Part shown: one piece after another, positions 22,236 to 31,589 of the stretch
How positions within the stretch are numbered: the first letter of the stretch is position 1
Layout: each line of letters starts with the position of its first letter
Assembly (NCBI GenBank): GCA_963662175.1
Contig: OY759225.1
Coordinates: 18,587,601-18,651,600, forward strand
Source: Aradus depressus
Lineage: Eukaryota > Arthropoda > Insecta > Hemiptera > Aradidae
Length of the DNA stretch: 64,000 nucleotides
Reading direction: 5' to 3'
The notes under the pieces: model-generated
The model's input: only the letters and a program-made list of their open reading frames with translations
Databases searched by the model: none
What the model was told of the DNA's origin: nothing
Translations under genes and position numbers: made by a program

Positions 22236-22925
22236 CATTCGTACCCAATAAATCACAACAATCCTCTCTAACTTGTTTTATAAATATTCATTCTGAACAA
22301 ATCTTCAATGTCAAAACGCTTGCTTAAAAAGACACCTATACAACTGTAAAAATTAATTTTATTTTAACAGGGGTAATCACAAAAATGAAACTATGCCACA
22401 AATATTTGAGTACATTTTTATTTTGATGATATAACTACCAATTTTCAGCCTAATCGGTTTCAAAAAACCCAAATAACTTTCGATGTATCAATATGAAATT
22501 GATTTCCGAGGTAGATTAATTCGCGCTGGGGAAGTACATTGCCGGTGAATCACCGACGACTTTTTGTCTTTCTTTTTTTAAAATATGTTCCCTTCTCTGA
22601 ATTGTTCATTAATGAGATATAAGATTCTACTTATGTGTATGGGTAAGGTATGTGAGTAAGAGATGAGCGAGTGAACCAGAGCCATTACCATTAGCAGGTT
22701 ATGAGGCCCATTAAAAGGACGGGGAGATATGAGCCTCATTCCAAACAACCCTCTCATATCATAGTATATCTTTTAACAAATATAGGACCCTTTATAATAT
22801 TATAATTGATATAAACGAGCCGGATATATATACAAGAAAACGCAATTACTAGAAAACAATGCAATTATAAATACAAATAAATGAGTTTGTTTTTAAAGTA
22901 AATATAATAATAATATATACTGGCT
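22236..22925. repeat. family X fragment, then unclassified AT-rich DNA
   Basis: 22440-22580 carries CCAATTTTCAGCCTAATCGG, a degenerate middle and GGTGAATCACCGACGAC plus a T-run, as in other family X copies. Flanking parts show nothing specific. Confidence 0.45.
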
Positions 22926-23172
22926 GGGCTTGTGCATCAAGGGATCTAAGCATCTAATGCTTTTATTTCTTCCCTGGAAACCCAAGGCTTCCTTTTTACC
23001 TTGTCACCTGGATCTGAAGATACCTGTCTTGAAGAACCTAGTCTTCAGAGCTACTGGCGCCCTTGAACTGTCAATATCAAGTTCATGAGAATGTTCTTGT
23101 CTAAGGTCATGGAGTGGGTTACCAGACTCAACACTGAGCAAGTTGAGTCGCTCTTAAGATCCATTTATTATG
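22926..23172 (-). other. coding-like island of undecided frame
   Basis: This 250-bp block has balanced composition amid AT-rich DNA, with long stop-free stretches on both strands. On minus, 23133-23024 is bounded by GCTCAG and GACAG|GTATCT and reads VESGNPLHDLRQEHSHELD... An overlapping frame ends VKRKPWVSREEIKALDA and a stop, slightly Myb/SANT-like. On plus, a frame ends KVMEWVTRLNTEQVESLLRS then IYYD and a stop. It also includes a 16-bp match to the SINE head near 23044-23063. I cannot choose a frame. It may be a host exon or element-protein debris. Confidence 0.25.
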
Positions 23173-23465
23173 ACTAGCAATTGCTTGCTACATTCCCTCT
23201 CTGGAGCTTATAAAATTATATATAAATAACACTATTTAATTATTCAATTGTATCAATATTTTTTTTTGTATTTTTTATTTATTTATTTATTATTTTTTTA
23301 TTTTATATTATGAGAATTTTCCTCATTTTTATTATTTCTGCGGTGAAATCTCTCCATAGCGGACATCGTCGGGTCTACCGTTTTTGTCCTTTATCGAGAG
23401 GAAAAAAATTAAATGAAAAGGTTGATTTGAAAAAAATAATACAGTAAAATATAATTATAAACATA
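23173..23465. other. AT-rich DNA, nothing recognised
   Basis: T-rich runs at 23255-23310. No gene or repeat end was seen. Confidence 0.4.
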
Positions 23466-23524
23466 TTTCACAGGATGTCAAATATAAGATAGTCTGACCT
23501 CTCACAGATTTTTATTGGTAATAA

Positions 23525-23560
23525 TAGCTAGCCGGCTTTCGAGGTTTCCCTCATCATCAG
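23525..23560 (-). ncRNA. hammerhead-ribozyme-like motif
   Basis: This is the best-preserved core in the window. CTGATGA is followed by a four-pair stem II with a GAAA tetraloop, GAAA, and the eight-base self-complementary AGCCGGCT ending in a UA cleavage-type dinucleotide. Flanking GC on each side can form a short stem I. The extra U between CUGAUGA and stem II departs from the textbook core, so catalysis is not assured. The palindromic stem III suggests action as a dimer, as reported for Penelope-like elements. Confidence 0.5.
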
Positions 23561-23591
23561 GCATTCTACAAAAGAACCATCCATAATATAA

Positions 23592-24583
23592 TCTATATAA
23601 TAAAAATGACTGGCTAATTTTTTTTTTTCAAATATTCGTTGAAGTCCGAGGAAGGTTCTTATGAAGAGAGTTCCTAGCGGTCAACTGGAGGGGGGGGCTA
23701 AGCACGAAAATTTCTCTAGCGCATTAACGGATGGACGGATTATCATGAAATTTCACATGTAGCATTCTTAAAATCCAAGTTAAAAAATAGGCTATGTGGC
23801 GTTCATAAATTTTGAACGATAGGGGGGGTTGTAAGAGGGGCCTAAATATAAAGATAGTGCTAAGTCATTAACGGATGATTGGATTGTCATGGAATTTCAT
23901 ATGTAGTATTGTTAAAGGCCAAATAAAAAAATAGGGTTTGTGACGTCACAAAATCGTGAACGTGAGGGGAGTTATGGGGGTAGGCCTAAATATAAAGATA
24001 GTGATCGGTCATTAACAGATGATCGAATTGTCATGGAATTTCACATGTAGTATTTTTAAAATACAAAAACAAAAAAAGGATATGTGACTTCTCAAAATTG
24101 TCAACGGGAGGGGGGTATAGGGGGGCAAGCATATACCTAAATGGTAGTTTCAAAAGCAATATTTAAAAATTGGCTGTGACCCTTTTGGACGGGAGGGGCG
24201 GGGGTGCATTAATGCTGAGGAGCTTTCTTAAAGATGGAATATAGCCCTAATTTTAATAGGGTGGGTTTCCTAAGCATGTATTACCTAGGAGGTCCACCGT
24301 TGCACGATAAATAATAGCTATCACCAGCGTTCTTAAGACAAAATACCTAGGGCATCCGCTTTTGCAAGGCACATACTAGCTGCGATGCCCAACGTTCCCA
24401 ACTATATACTATCTGTGTTGCCCAGCGTTCCTAAGAACTTAATACCTGGTTGCACGGAGTTGCAAGGCGCATACTATCTAAGGTGCCCGGCGTTCTTAAG
24501 TAGGAACTAGCTGTGGTTCCAAGTGGTCAAAAAAAATCCGGTGCAATAGCTTTTGACAGAACGACGTCTGTCGGGTCAGCTAG
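23592..24583 (+). mobile_element. non-autonomous Helitron (992 bp), both ends intact
   Basis: It starts TCTATATAATAAAAATGACT and ends with a hairpin (GACAGA and TCTGTC around ACGACG at 24555-24572), then GGGTCAGCTAG. An A precedes and a T follows, as expected for Helitron insertion between A and T without target duplication. The body has about three 105-bp repeats (TCATGGAATTTCACATGTAG words) shared with the Helitron at 4855-6413. No Rep/helicase coding. It sits in the spacer of the foldback element. Confidence 0.88.
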
Positions 24584-24735
24584 TATGTAATATAATACGT
24601 AATATAAATAGCAAAGATAAATAATTAAATTGAAAAACAATTGTTTTTGTAAACCTCGAAAGCTGGATAGCTATTATTACCAATAAAAATCTGTGAGAGG
24701 TCAGACTATCTTATATTTGACATCCTGTGAAATAA

Positions 24736-25004
24736 TCACTTCTCACTACATCAGCCATCTTCATATTATAAATATATTCTAAATTTTTCGAGCCAATCAT
24801 TTGACGTTTTTTTTTAAATTCTCCTTTGAAATTTAAAATTTCCAAAATTTCGGCGACTTCGGATGTTTTTTCCTATATCATAGAGCCAGAAACAGGGAGA
24901 TTTTTGGATCTTACTCGGCAAAACCATTCGAAAAAATGGTGATCAATTTCAAAACCCTTATCGTGTTTTTTTTTGTGAAAGCTCTTTTCGTTTCTTCATT
25001 TCAT
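24736..25004. other. unclassified
   Basis: T-rich DNA with no recognised feature. Confidence 0.4.
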
Positions 25005-25017
25005 TATCAAAACTATT

Positions 25018-25879
25018 TTTTTTTTTTTTTTTTTTTTTTTTTTCCGAGGGCTGATTTATGTCACCGCGGCCAGAGTAGGCCTATTGTGTGCCCTGTGTGT
25101 GTTGGTCCCTACAGCAGCCCTGTATCTTTGATATAGTCCAGGATTTTTCTGCAGGTTCCTTCCATTACCTGCTTCGGTTCTGTTATGGCAGGTGTTTGTG
25201 TAGGTGTTTGTTCATATGACAGTGTCCTGTAATCAGTCCTGTCATAGCTCTTAGATCCATTCTGCTCATATTCAGGAGCTCTCGGCTCCTTTTCTCTGAG
25301 GATTCCGCTATAAAGAGTTTTGAGTGTTTTTGTTTTGGGACCCCTCTCCAGACTGGATGTGATTCCTGGTCAGCCAACCATTTATTGCCGCCCTTGCGGT
25401 GCTCTTAGAGATCCTGCAGAAAGGTTCCGGTCCTATAGGTTTTCTGTCGGCTCCTGACCGGGCCAGTTGATTAGCCCTTTCGTTGCCCTCAAACCCCCGG
25501 TGGCCTGGCACCCATCTCAATTCAACTCTATTCTGGTCCGTCAGGGACTCCAGTGCTTGAAGGCATTCTAGGACGATTTTGGAATCTATGATGACAGCTC
25601 GCAACGCTTGCAGCGCTGCTTGGCTGACAGACAATATCAAGATTCGCCCTCCCCTGATGTTCCGTCTCTTAATGAGCCAGGCACACCCGAGGATGGCATA
25701 TACTTCACCTTGGAACACAGTAGGATACACACCTAGGGATATACTAGTATCTCCCTTGACTGTCCTACCATGTATTCCAGCTCCAACTCCTCTCTCGGTT
25801 TTTGAGCCGTCTGTGAACCAGACCAGCTTATCCCGATCTTGGGTCTCAAGTACCAGACAGTAGTTACTTCTGTCTGGTA
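25018..25879 (-). pseudogene. 5'-truncated LINE (R1/I-like) ending: RNase H and C-terminal zinc-knuckle-like region
   Basis: On the minus strand the frame from about 25879 to 25308 reads an RNase H domain: FTDGSKTERGVGAGI (first Asp present), GEVYAILG (Glu present), ILSVSQAAL (the usual Asp of SDSQAAL is Val) and WVPGHRGFEGNERANQLA (the usual Asp of ERAD is Asn). After a frameshift, 25377-25183 gives the typical C-terminus SRMDLRAMTGLITGHCHMNKH. An A-tail (25018-25043 as Ts) ends the element. TATCAAAACTATT flanks it (25005-25017 and 25880-25892), fixing the truncation point. Two of the four catalytic acids and the frame are lost, so it is dead. The open frame continues to 25988 only because it reads into the flanking repeat. 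Plus-strand frames here are shadows. Confidence 0.85.
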
Positions 25880-25892
25880 TATCAAAACTATT

Positions 25893-26470
25893 ACTTCCAC
25901 AGCTATATGAAGTATAGGGAAAGTTATATAATCGGTTGAAAATTTCATGCGCAGTTTTCAACCAAATTTCATTTTTTCCGACCTCCAAATTCTAAATATA
26001 ACAAAAAAAAAGATGCTTGTGTATCTGTGAACATGATAACTCCCGATATAAAGAACCTATAGACACAAAATTTTATATATGAATCCAGGAACACTCTAAC
26101 GACAACACCTACTGATTTTCAGCCAAATCGACCATAAGGAAATAGGGGGATTATGGGGGGGGGGGGGGGGGGGGGGGGGATGCTTAACACAACTGCCAAT
26201 AGAATAAATGTATCGAAATGAAATTTTATATGTACGACCTGAACCTAAAAAGGTACATGAAAGTAAAACTTTTGATCATGCCGAGTTTGGATACAATTTC
26301 CTAATAAATAGAATCTTGACATTCCATTCTTCCCAACCGGGGACGTATGTCCCAGAATAAAGATTATTTTTCATTTCATTTTACATAGGGGCTCCTAAAT
26401 CCTCATACTAAATTTTGTCTCGATAAATTCATTACATTGGCAATCGTTAAAGTTTTTGTGCCAAAAAAAT
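25893..26470. repeat. family X copy (target of the LINE) with G-run, then LINE-type 3' end words
   Basis: 25900-25985 has the end hairpin words (TATATGAAGTATAGGGAAAG) and 26010-26240 the AACTGCCAATAGAATAAATG block, including a G-run at 26155-26180. 26240-26390 resembles the stretch at 33650-33720 (GAGTTTGGATACAATTTCCT; the reverse-strand counterpart there) and the GGGACGTATGTCCCAGAATA tail found at 35415 and 38170 on the other strand. Confidence 0.55.
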
Positions 26471-26640
26471 ACTCGAAGAGCTTTTGTTGTGGAATAAACA
26501 ATATTAAAAAAAAAAAAAAAAAAAAAATGTTTTATTTATTTATTTTTGGATCAGTTATTAGTAGAAATCTGTGGAAAAATTGTTGTTTTTACGATTTTCT
26601 CCCATTCTTCTTTTAATAAAATATGTATTTCAGTTTTCTC

Positions 26641-27228
26641 CAGTGCCGGATTTAGCAAGAGTAGCAAATGCTACGGGCCCCGCGAATGGAGAGGCCCCGC
26701 GCTCCAACGCCTGTCTGACCGTAAAAAAATATCAATTTATATAGGAGCGTAAAAATATTTTGCATGCCTTAAGCGCGAAGCGCTTAGGCTATGCTTTACT
26801 CCCACCTGAAAATCTAAAACTCGATTTCGACTCGATTGGAACTGCAATTTTATAAACTTTTATTAAATAATTCTTTAGAATCGAGTTTCCCAAACGTAGA
26901 AATTGCCTTGCGCATTTACTTGTCTCTCATGATCACTAACTGCAGTGGCGAACGTTCTTTTCAACATTAAAACATATTAGAAATGAGTTAAGGAACACGA
27001 TGGGCCAAGAACGTCTTAATCATCTCACCTTGATGAATATAGAGCATGATTTGCTTAAAGAAGTCGATATTGAAAGTGTTATCTCTAAATTTGCCCATAT
27101 TAAATTCAGAAAAGTTTATTTGTAACAGTTTTGTTTTATTTAATACCCTAAACTTGAGAACCTAAAGCAAACCAAGGGCCTCTTGACAGAATTTGCTACA
27201 GGCCCCTCGCTGGCTTAATCCGGCACTG
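26641..27228 (+). mobile_element. hAT element remnant with transposase C-terminus
   Basis: The terminal inverted repeats CAGTGCCGGATTTAGC and GCTTAATCCGGCACTG are flanked exactly by 8-bp GTTTTCTC (26633-26640, 27229-27236). Inside, 26880-27124 encodes the hAT dimerisation region: ALRIYLSLMITNCSGERSF, then after a 1-base frameshift STLKHIRNELRNTMGQERLN and further to a stop at 27124, similar to ZMYM1-like hAT transposases. The DDE core is missing, so this is an internal-deletion derivative that kept only the last exon. GCTACGGGCCCCGCG and GCTACAGGCCCC are subterminal inverted words. Confidence 0.9.
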
Positions 27229-27236
27229 GTTTTCTC

Positions 27237-27525
27237 TACATCTTTTACTAAATTTTTGATTAGGTCATAAACATAAGCTGTATCTTGTAAAATGTACTTA
27301 AGCCTCAAAGCAAATCTTAATTCTCGTCCGATTTTGGCCAAAATCTAATCAGATCTAAATTAGCACATTTTACTTCTTAATTTCAAGTTCATAGCTACAT
27401 ATATTTTTGCGGAGAGGGCTTATAATCGCAAATGGTCAAAACGTATTCAGGCACCTTGAAATGTGAAACGTCGCTTCGTTCGTAACACTTGCAACCATTC
27501 TTCGTATTTGCAATGCATGTCTTAC
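27237..27525. other. unclassified
   Basis: AT-rich; would be intron if the next exon is real. The minus frame of that exon stays open to 27436. Confidence 0.4.
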
Positions 27526-27678
27526 TGCAAAGGAGGATTGTCTGAACAACTCATCCCCTTCTATGTGGCTATTGACTGTGAACCCTTCAAGTTCCAATTT
27601 CTTAGAGACGTTGCTCTCAATGGGACAGATGATCAGAGCAGGGGTGAAGTGATGCTCTAATACGAACGAAGCCTCTTT
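27526..27678 (-). CDS. candidate coding exon (51 codons), unknown protein
   Basis: On the minus strand CCTCCGTCCTTTTTCAG is an excellent acceptor. The following 153 bp reads KEASFVLEHHFTPALIICPI, then ESNVSKKLELEGFTVNSH, then IEGDELFRQSSFA, and stops at GCA|GTAAGACA, an excellent donor. Length is a multiple of three and both junctions are in phase 0. Codon use looks coding. The frame is also open beyond both ends (27436-27744, 102 codons), so an unspliced element-derived ORF is the alternative. I do not recognise the family. Same strand as the exon-like blocks at 21.5 and 14.7 kb. Confidence 0.45.
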
Positions 27679-27836
27679 CTGAAAAAGGACGGAGGGTGTT
27701 CCTAACAAAAGGTCGAACACATTCAAAGGAAGAGGAAAGAGCAACAGAAAAAAAATAAATAGGAAGCTGATTTCCCACCAAAATTACATTGCAAAACTTT
27801 GTATGCAAATTGAGTTTTACAAACTTTATATAAAAA

Positions 27837-28312
27837 GTAGCAGTAATACCCGGCGTTGCCCGGGGAACTTTGACTTTTCTCCCAATATCTCCTATAAGGC
27901 TATTCAGTTCCTCGACAGTACATTCATGATGTTATAATTTTCAATTATTCATACGGAATGAGGCTTATAGTCCTTCAACTGTAGTAATCGTTGCAATGGT
28001 TTTCGAGTTACAAAGATTGCGTGAGTGGATGCTGGGATGGACCAGGGGTTGATTAAAAAATAGACCTTAACCTTCCGGTAGATAAAACTTATCTATTCAA
28101 AAAGATTCCTCATTAATCATTGCAGTGGTTTTTGAGATACAAAGATTGCGTGGGTGAATGCTGGGATGGACCAGATATATGAGGTACTAATACGCCTATA
28201 ACCTTCCACAGACGATGACGAACAAATTAAAAAAAAAATTAATCAAATCCATCAAGCCGTTCGTGAGTTATAGCGGTACAACGCACAGACATTTTCAGCT
28301 TTATATATATGA
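27837..28312 (-). mobile_element. non-autonomous Helitron (about 476 bp)
   Basis: The minus strand begins at 28312 with TCATATATATAAAGCTGAAA and ends with a GC hairpin (CCCGG and CCGGG around GCAACG) followed by TATTACTGCTAC. The expected final CTAG reads CTAC, probably a point change. This is the widespread CCCGGCGTTGCCCGGG type of Helitron. Inside, GGTTTTTGAGATACAAAGATTGCGTG-like blocks occur twice (about 28000-28060 and 28125-28180). No coding. Confidence 0.75.
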
Positions 28313-28318
28313 TTATAT

Positions 28319-28359
28319 GTTACTACCGGGTTTCGAACCTGCAAACTTGAAGTCAGTAA
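28319..28359 (-). mobile_element. SINE family 1, left fragment (continues at 30892)
   Basis: It holds the B box (GGGTTTCGAACC) and AACTTGAAGTCAGTAA. The missing head appears 2.5 kb away at 30892-30926. Removing 28360-30891 restores a continuous SINE head. Confidence 0.85.
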
Positions 28360-28757
28360 GGGGCCGTTCACAAACTACGTCACGCAATTTTTATGTGTTT
28401 TTAACCCCCTCCCTCCCCCTTGTCACAATTGGTCACATTTAATTGAAACCCCCCCCCTAAACGTGACGTCATCCCCCCCCCCCTCAATTTAAACTGAATT
28501 TTCATATTATATACACCAACAAAAATTGTTGTAACTTAAATTACATTCAACGTATTTTGAACGATTTTTTAGCTAATCTCAATTTGTTTATTCCTTTAAA
28601 AAGTATGTACACCTATCAGTGGCGTATATATGGGGGGGGCAAGGGGCCCGCCCCCCCCCCAAATGAAAAAAATATTAATATAAAAGTTTAAAAAAAGTAT
28701 ATAGTAGTTTAATATTCTAAGTTGAGGAACGCGGACGTATTGTCGAAACTTGTAATA

Positions 28758-28988
28758 AATGAATAAAACAAACTTATTTTTGAAATATTGTCTATTCCAC
28801 TAAAGATATATATATATATATAACTACCGGTTTCGGCTTTATACCATCGTCAGGTCTAGATATGAACTAGTTTATAACTAGACCTGACGATGGTATAAAG
28901 CCGAAACCGGTAGTTATATATATATATATATATATATATCTTTAGTGGAATAGACAATATTTCAAAAATAAGTTGGTTTTATTCATTT
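28758..28988. mobile_element. near-perfect palindrome of two hammerhead-bearing ends
   Basis: Arms of about 110 bp (AAATGAATAAAAC outward, GAAATATTGTCTATTCCAC, TA-run, ACCGGTTTCGGC) meet near 28866 with a spacer of only a few bases. Each arm holds CTGACGA, T, GGT-ATAAA-GCC, GAAA, ACCGGTA. Plus core at 28884-28912, minus core at 28853-28825. Arms this similar imply a recent head-to-head insertion or gene conversion. It is a younger relative of 21163-21345. Confidence 0.75.
28884..28912 (+). ncRNA. hammerhead-ribozyme-like motif (mirror copy on minus at 28825-28853)
   Basis: CTGACGA, an extra U, a three-pair stem II (GGU/GCC) with AUAAA loop, GAAA, and self-complementary ACCGGT ending UA. GAC before the core can pair with GUU after it as stem I. 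Short stems and the extra U make single-molecule cleavage doubtful; the palindromic stem III suits a dimer. Confidence 0.45.
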
Positions 28989-29518
28989 AGTTTAATATTC
29001 GATGAAGACGTTTGCAAGTGTCCCAAGAAACCTGGACTTTGTTTTGTAAAGAAAACAAGTTAAACGAAACCATTTTTTTAATTTGATATATTCAATTATT
29101 TTTTATAACTCAAAAATATTATACCTAATTCAAAATATTATAATTATATATTGACTTTTGTCTGTCGTAAAAGCTTACTTTATTTCTTAACCCCCACAAA
29201 AACAGTTCTTTGGTCTTTATCAAATACTTACAAATAACTACATAAGTGATATACTTAGCTAGTTTATTTTTTTAAAAAGCTTCAAATTAAATTAAAAAAG
29301 TTGAAAACAAAAACAATAAAATTTAATTTTTCTGGGAGAAGTCTCTATGGGACCGCCAATCCTGCTACCGATGTTACCTCTGGTAATACAAGGTGATACT
29401 TTTTTTTTCCTTATAAAATCGGCCTGGTGCCCCCCCCCCCCCCCCCCCCCACCCCCCCTCGAATTTTTTTCTTATATATGCCACTGACACCTATTGCTGT
29501 AAAAATCACAATACATTT

Positions 29519-30322
29519 AATATTCTGGGGGTATTGAGGGTCAGTCAATGAAGAAAACACTATTCAAATGCCAACGTTTCGATATATTTCATATCATCAT
29601 CAGGGCCTAACAAACATGGGGGTATCAAGATTAGAAAAATATAATGGGTGATCGATTAAAATTATATATAGGTACATAAATATACATTCACTCATACAAC
29701 TCCACATAAATACATATATACATCCTAATACATTCACATACATATACACATTGATGAACAACAAGGAAACTTACTATGAATATAGATGGTTGTGGAGAAG
29801 GCATGAAGACTGTGAGGTCTTACGTTCAACTAAGGGTACAGAAGGGTCGAGGGTAACAGATAATAAATCCGGGGAAAACCCGAGTTAACGGTACTTAAAT
29901 TTGAAGAGAACTACTTACTGGCTAACAGATATTTTACTATGTTGAGAAAAAATAAAATAAAATAAAAACTCTATAATTATATAAATAGTAACATAATTTA
30001 ACTTATTAATTAAATGAAGAATTTTAGACAGAAGTGACACTAACCAAAAATGAAATAATAAAGAATAAATAGACACACAATGAAATTAATCTAAATTTTA
30101 AATATTAAATATAATTGGAGACAGAACTATGGATTCAGCAGTTTTGAAGCAAATTGGCATAAATGTTGCTCAGGTTATTGGTATCAGTGCGAAAATTGAC
30201 ATTAATTTTTCTAATCTTGATACCCCCATGTTTGTTAGGCCCTGATGATGATATGAAATATATCGAAACGTTGGCATTTGAATAGTGTTTTCTTCATTGA
30301 CTGACCCTCAATACCCCCAGAA
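29519..30322. mobile_element. inverted pair of hammerhead-bearing ends with 570-bp spacer
   Basis: The left arm 29519-29640 and right arm 30208-30322 are inverted repeats, almost identical from TTCTGGGGGTATTGAGGGTC to CTAATCTTGATACCCCC. Each contains a core: CTGATGA, T, GATAT-GAAAU-ATATC, GAAA, ACGTT, then GGC, which pairs with GCC just before the core. The spacer is AT-rich with no ORF. Inverted terminal repeats carrying such motifs are known from Penelope-like elements; no RT is left here. Confidence 0.65.
30238..30276 (+). ncRNA. hammerhead-ribozyme-like motif (mirror copy on minus near 29575-29607)
   Basis: Stem I can form from GCC (30239-30241) and GGC (30273-30275). CTGATGA is at 30242-30248, a U at 30249, stem II has five pairs (30250-30254 with 30260-30264), GAAA is at 30265-30268, and ACGU plus U forms stem III and the cleavage-site triplet. 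Every element of the minimal type I fold is present except that stem II is offset by one U. Confidence 0.5.
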
Positions 30323-30891
30323 TTTTGAATTCTACAGTCGCTAGCAAACATCTACAATACATTTAATATTGTACAAACTATTCATATATGCAATGGAAAT
30401 AAAACAAGTTTCGTACCAGATAGGTTCACATATCTTCCACGTTCAAACAATCGTTTTCTTTCTTTATCTTGATTGTTGGAGTACAACGAAACAAGGAAAG
30501 TTGTGAACGAAATCGCATGCGCGCGCAGTAATTTATAGGTTATCTTCTGTCGGTATAAAAAATTACTGTTTTGTTCACGCACATCAAAATATAAAGTATG
30601 TAGAATACTTATGTTGAATATATGTACAATATTTTATACATAAAATGTATTTTATTTAAATGTTATTTTATTTTAATAACATGAATTTATTAAAATACTA
30701 ACGTTAAAAAAATTTGCATGAAATTAATTTTTAGAAAATTGTCTACGCCCTTATTTTAAAGTGTAATGATAAACGTGACGTCATTTTTTTTGTTTAGTCC
30801 CCCCCTCCCCACCGTCACAATCATCACATAAGTTATAAACCCCCTCCCCCCCCCCCCTCGGCGTGTGACGTAGTTTGTGAACAGCCCCTAA

Positions 30892-30926
30892 GCAAAAACG
30901 CATACCACTGAGCTACCGGCGCCCTC
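30892..30926 (-). mobile_element. SINE family 1, head fragment (continuation of 28319-28359)
   Basis: The A-box region reads on plus as CATACCACTGAGCTACCGGC and ends GCCCTC. It is separated from its body by the transposon at 28360-30888. Confidence 0.9.
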
Positions 30927-31560
30927 TATAAAAAAAAGGAAGTGAATAGTCTCCGGTGGATCGCTGGCAATGTACGTTCTCTTGTAACGAACCGAGTTTC
31001 CGCTTTTCACTGGATGAGTACTACTCATGTTGGAAACATATCCTTTCACCTGATTCTGCTAACACTAGATGGATAATAGACGCACTGGATGCCTCCTCTT
31101 TCTAAAACCCTCTCAGGTCTACTTCCCATCTGAGTACGACATTTAGTTAAATAGCTTTCCTCTTTGGCATACATTTAACTGATGGCTCTTTTCTGGCGTA
31201 GTCGACGGTTTTACCACTTCAAGAATACTAAACGAGAAACATTCAACACTTGAAATGTCAGAATTTAGTTCTTGTCCTCTTCGGAGAAGGCAATATTTAG
31301 TACAATCCTCACACAGTTTGAGAAGAAACGTTCACAACTGTTAAGTGCATCATAAAAATCATTGATTGTCATTCTTCAACATACATTTTTCAACTTTGTG
31401 ACAAATGCATTCAAAAACTCTGATAACTGCCGTTATAACGGATATATCGACATGATTTTTTTTTTTCCTGCAATCTATATACAATATATACATAATAAGC
31501 AAATGTGTGGACAAAATATAAAAATAACAACGTCACTTGATGGGAGAAGCCAGCCAGCGC
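30927..31560. other. unclassified, with weak family X words
   Basis: 30945-30980 resembles the family X end block and 31400-31450 the ACTGCCGTTATAACGGATAT block. No coding unit recognised. The 101-codon plus frame (31362-31667) runs into the antisense of the jockey fragment and is rejected. Confidence 0.35.
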
Positions 31561-31589
31561 TGACACTCCCTCGAAAGTTAATTTTCATT

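Larger units (their letters stand above)
23466..24735. mobile_element. inverted pair of hammerhead-bearing ends (foldback), split by a Helitron
   Basis: The arms 23466-23545 and 24652-24735 are inverted repeats of about 80 bp with few mismatches, starting with TTTCACAGGATGTCAAATAT on the left. On the minus strand of the left arm (23560 down to 23525) lies a hammerhead-like core: CTGATGA, one extra T, GAGG-GAAA-CCTC as stem II, GAAA, then the palindromic AGCCGGCT as stem III. The right arm keeps only CCTCGAAAGC and stem III. Without the Helitron the spacer is only about 100 bp. Single degenerate relatives lie at 39826-39888 and 54421-54500. I assign it to Penelope-like terminal repeats by analogy. 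Confidence 0.6.
28617..29486. mobile_element. hAT-type element with 8-bp duplication, nested
   Basis: The ends CAGTGGCGTATATATGG and CATATATACGCCACTG-type inverted repeat (29471-29486 reads CTTATATATGCCACTG) are flanked by ACACCTAT at 28609-28616 and 29487-29494. Inside are long C/G runs near both ends and a palindrome at 28758-28988. No transposase. Confidence 0.85.
28360..30888. mobile_element. DNA transposon with 3-bp TAA duplication (PIF/Harbinger-like), enlarged by nested insertions
   Basis: The terminal inverted repeats are GGGGCCGTTCACAAACTACG (left) and, on the other strand from the right end, GGGGCTGTTCACAAACTACG. TAA occurs on both sides (28357-28359, 30889-30891) and interrupts SINE sequence cleanly. 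A 3-bp TWA-type duplication fits PIF/Harbinger, but the TIR alone does not prove it. C-runs flank both inner ends (28440-28490, 30800-30860). It contains the hAT at 28617-29486 and the inverted pair at 29519-30322. No transposase remains. Confidence 0.75.
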
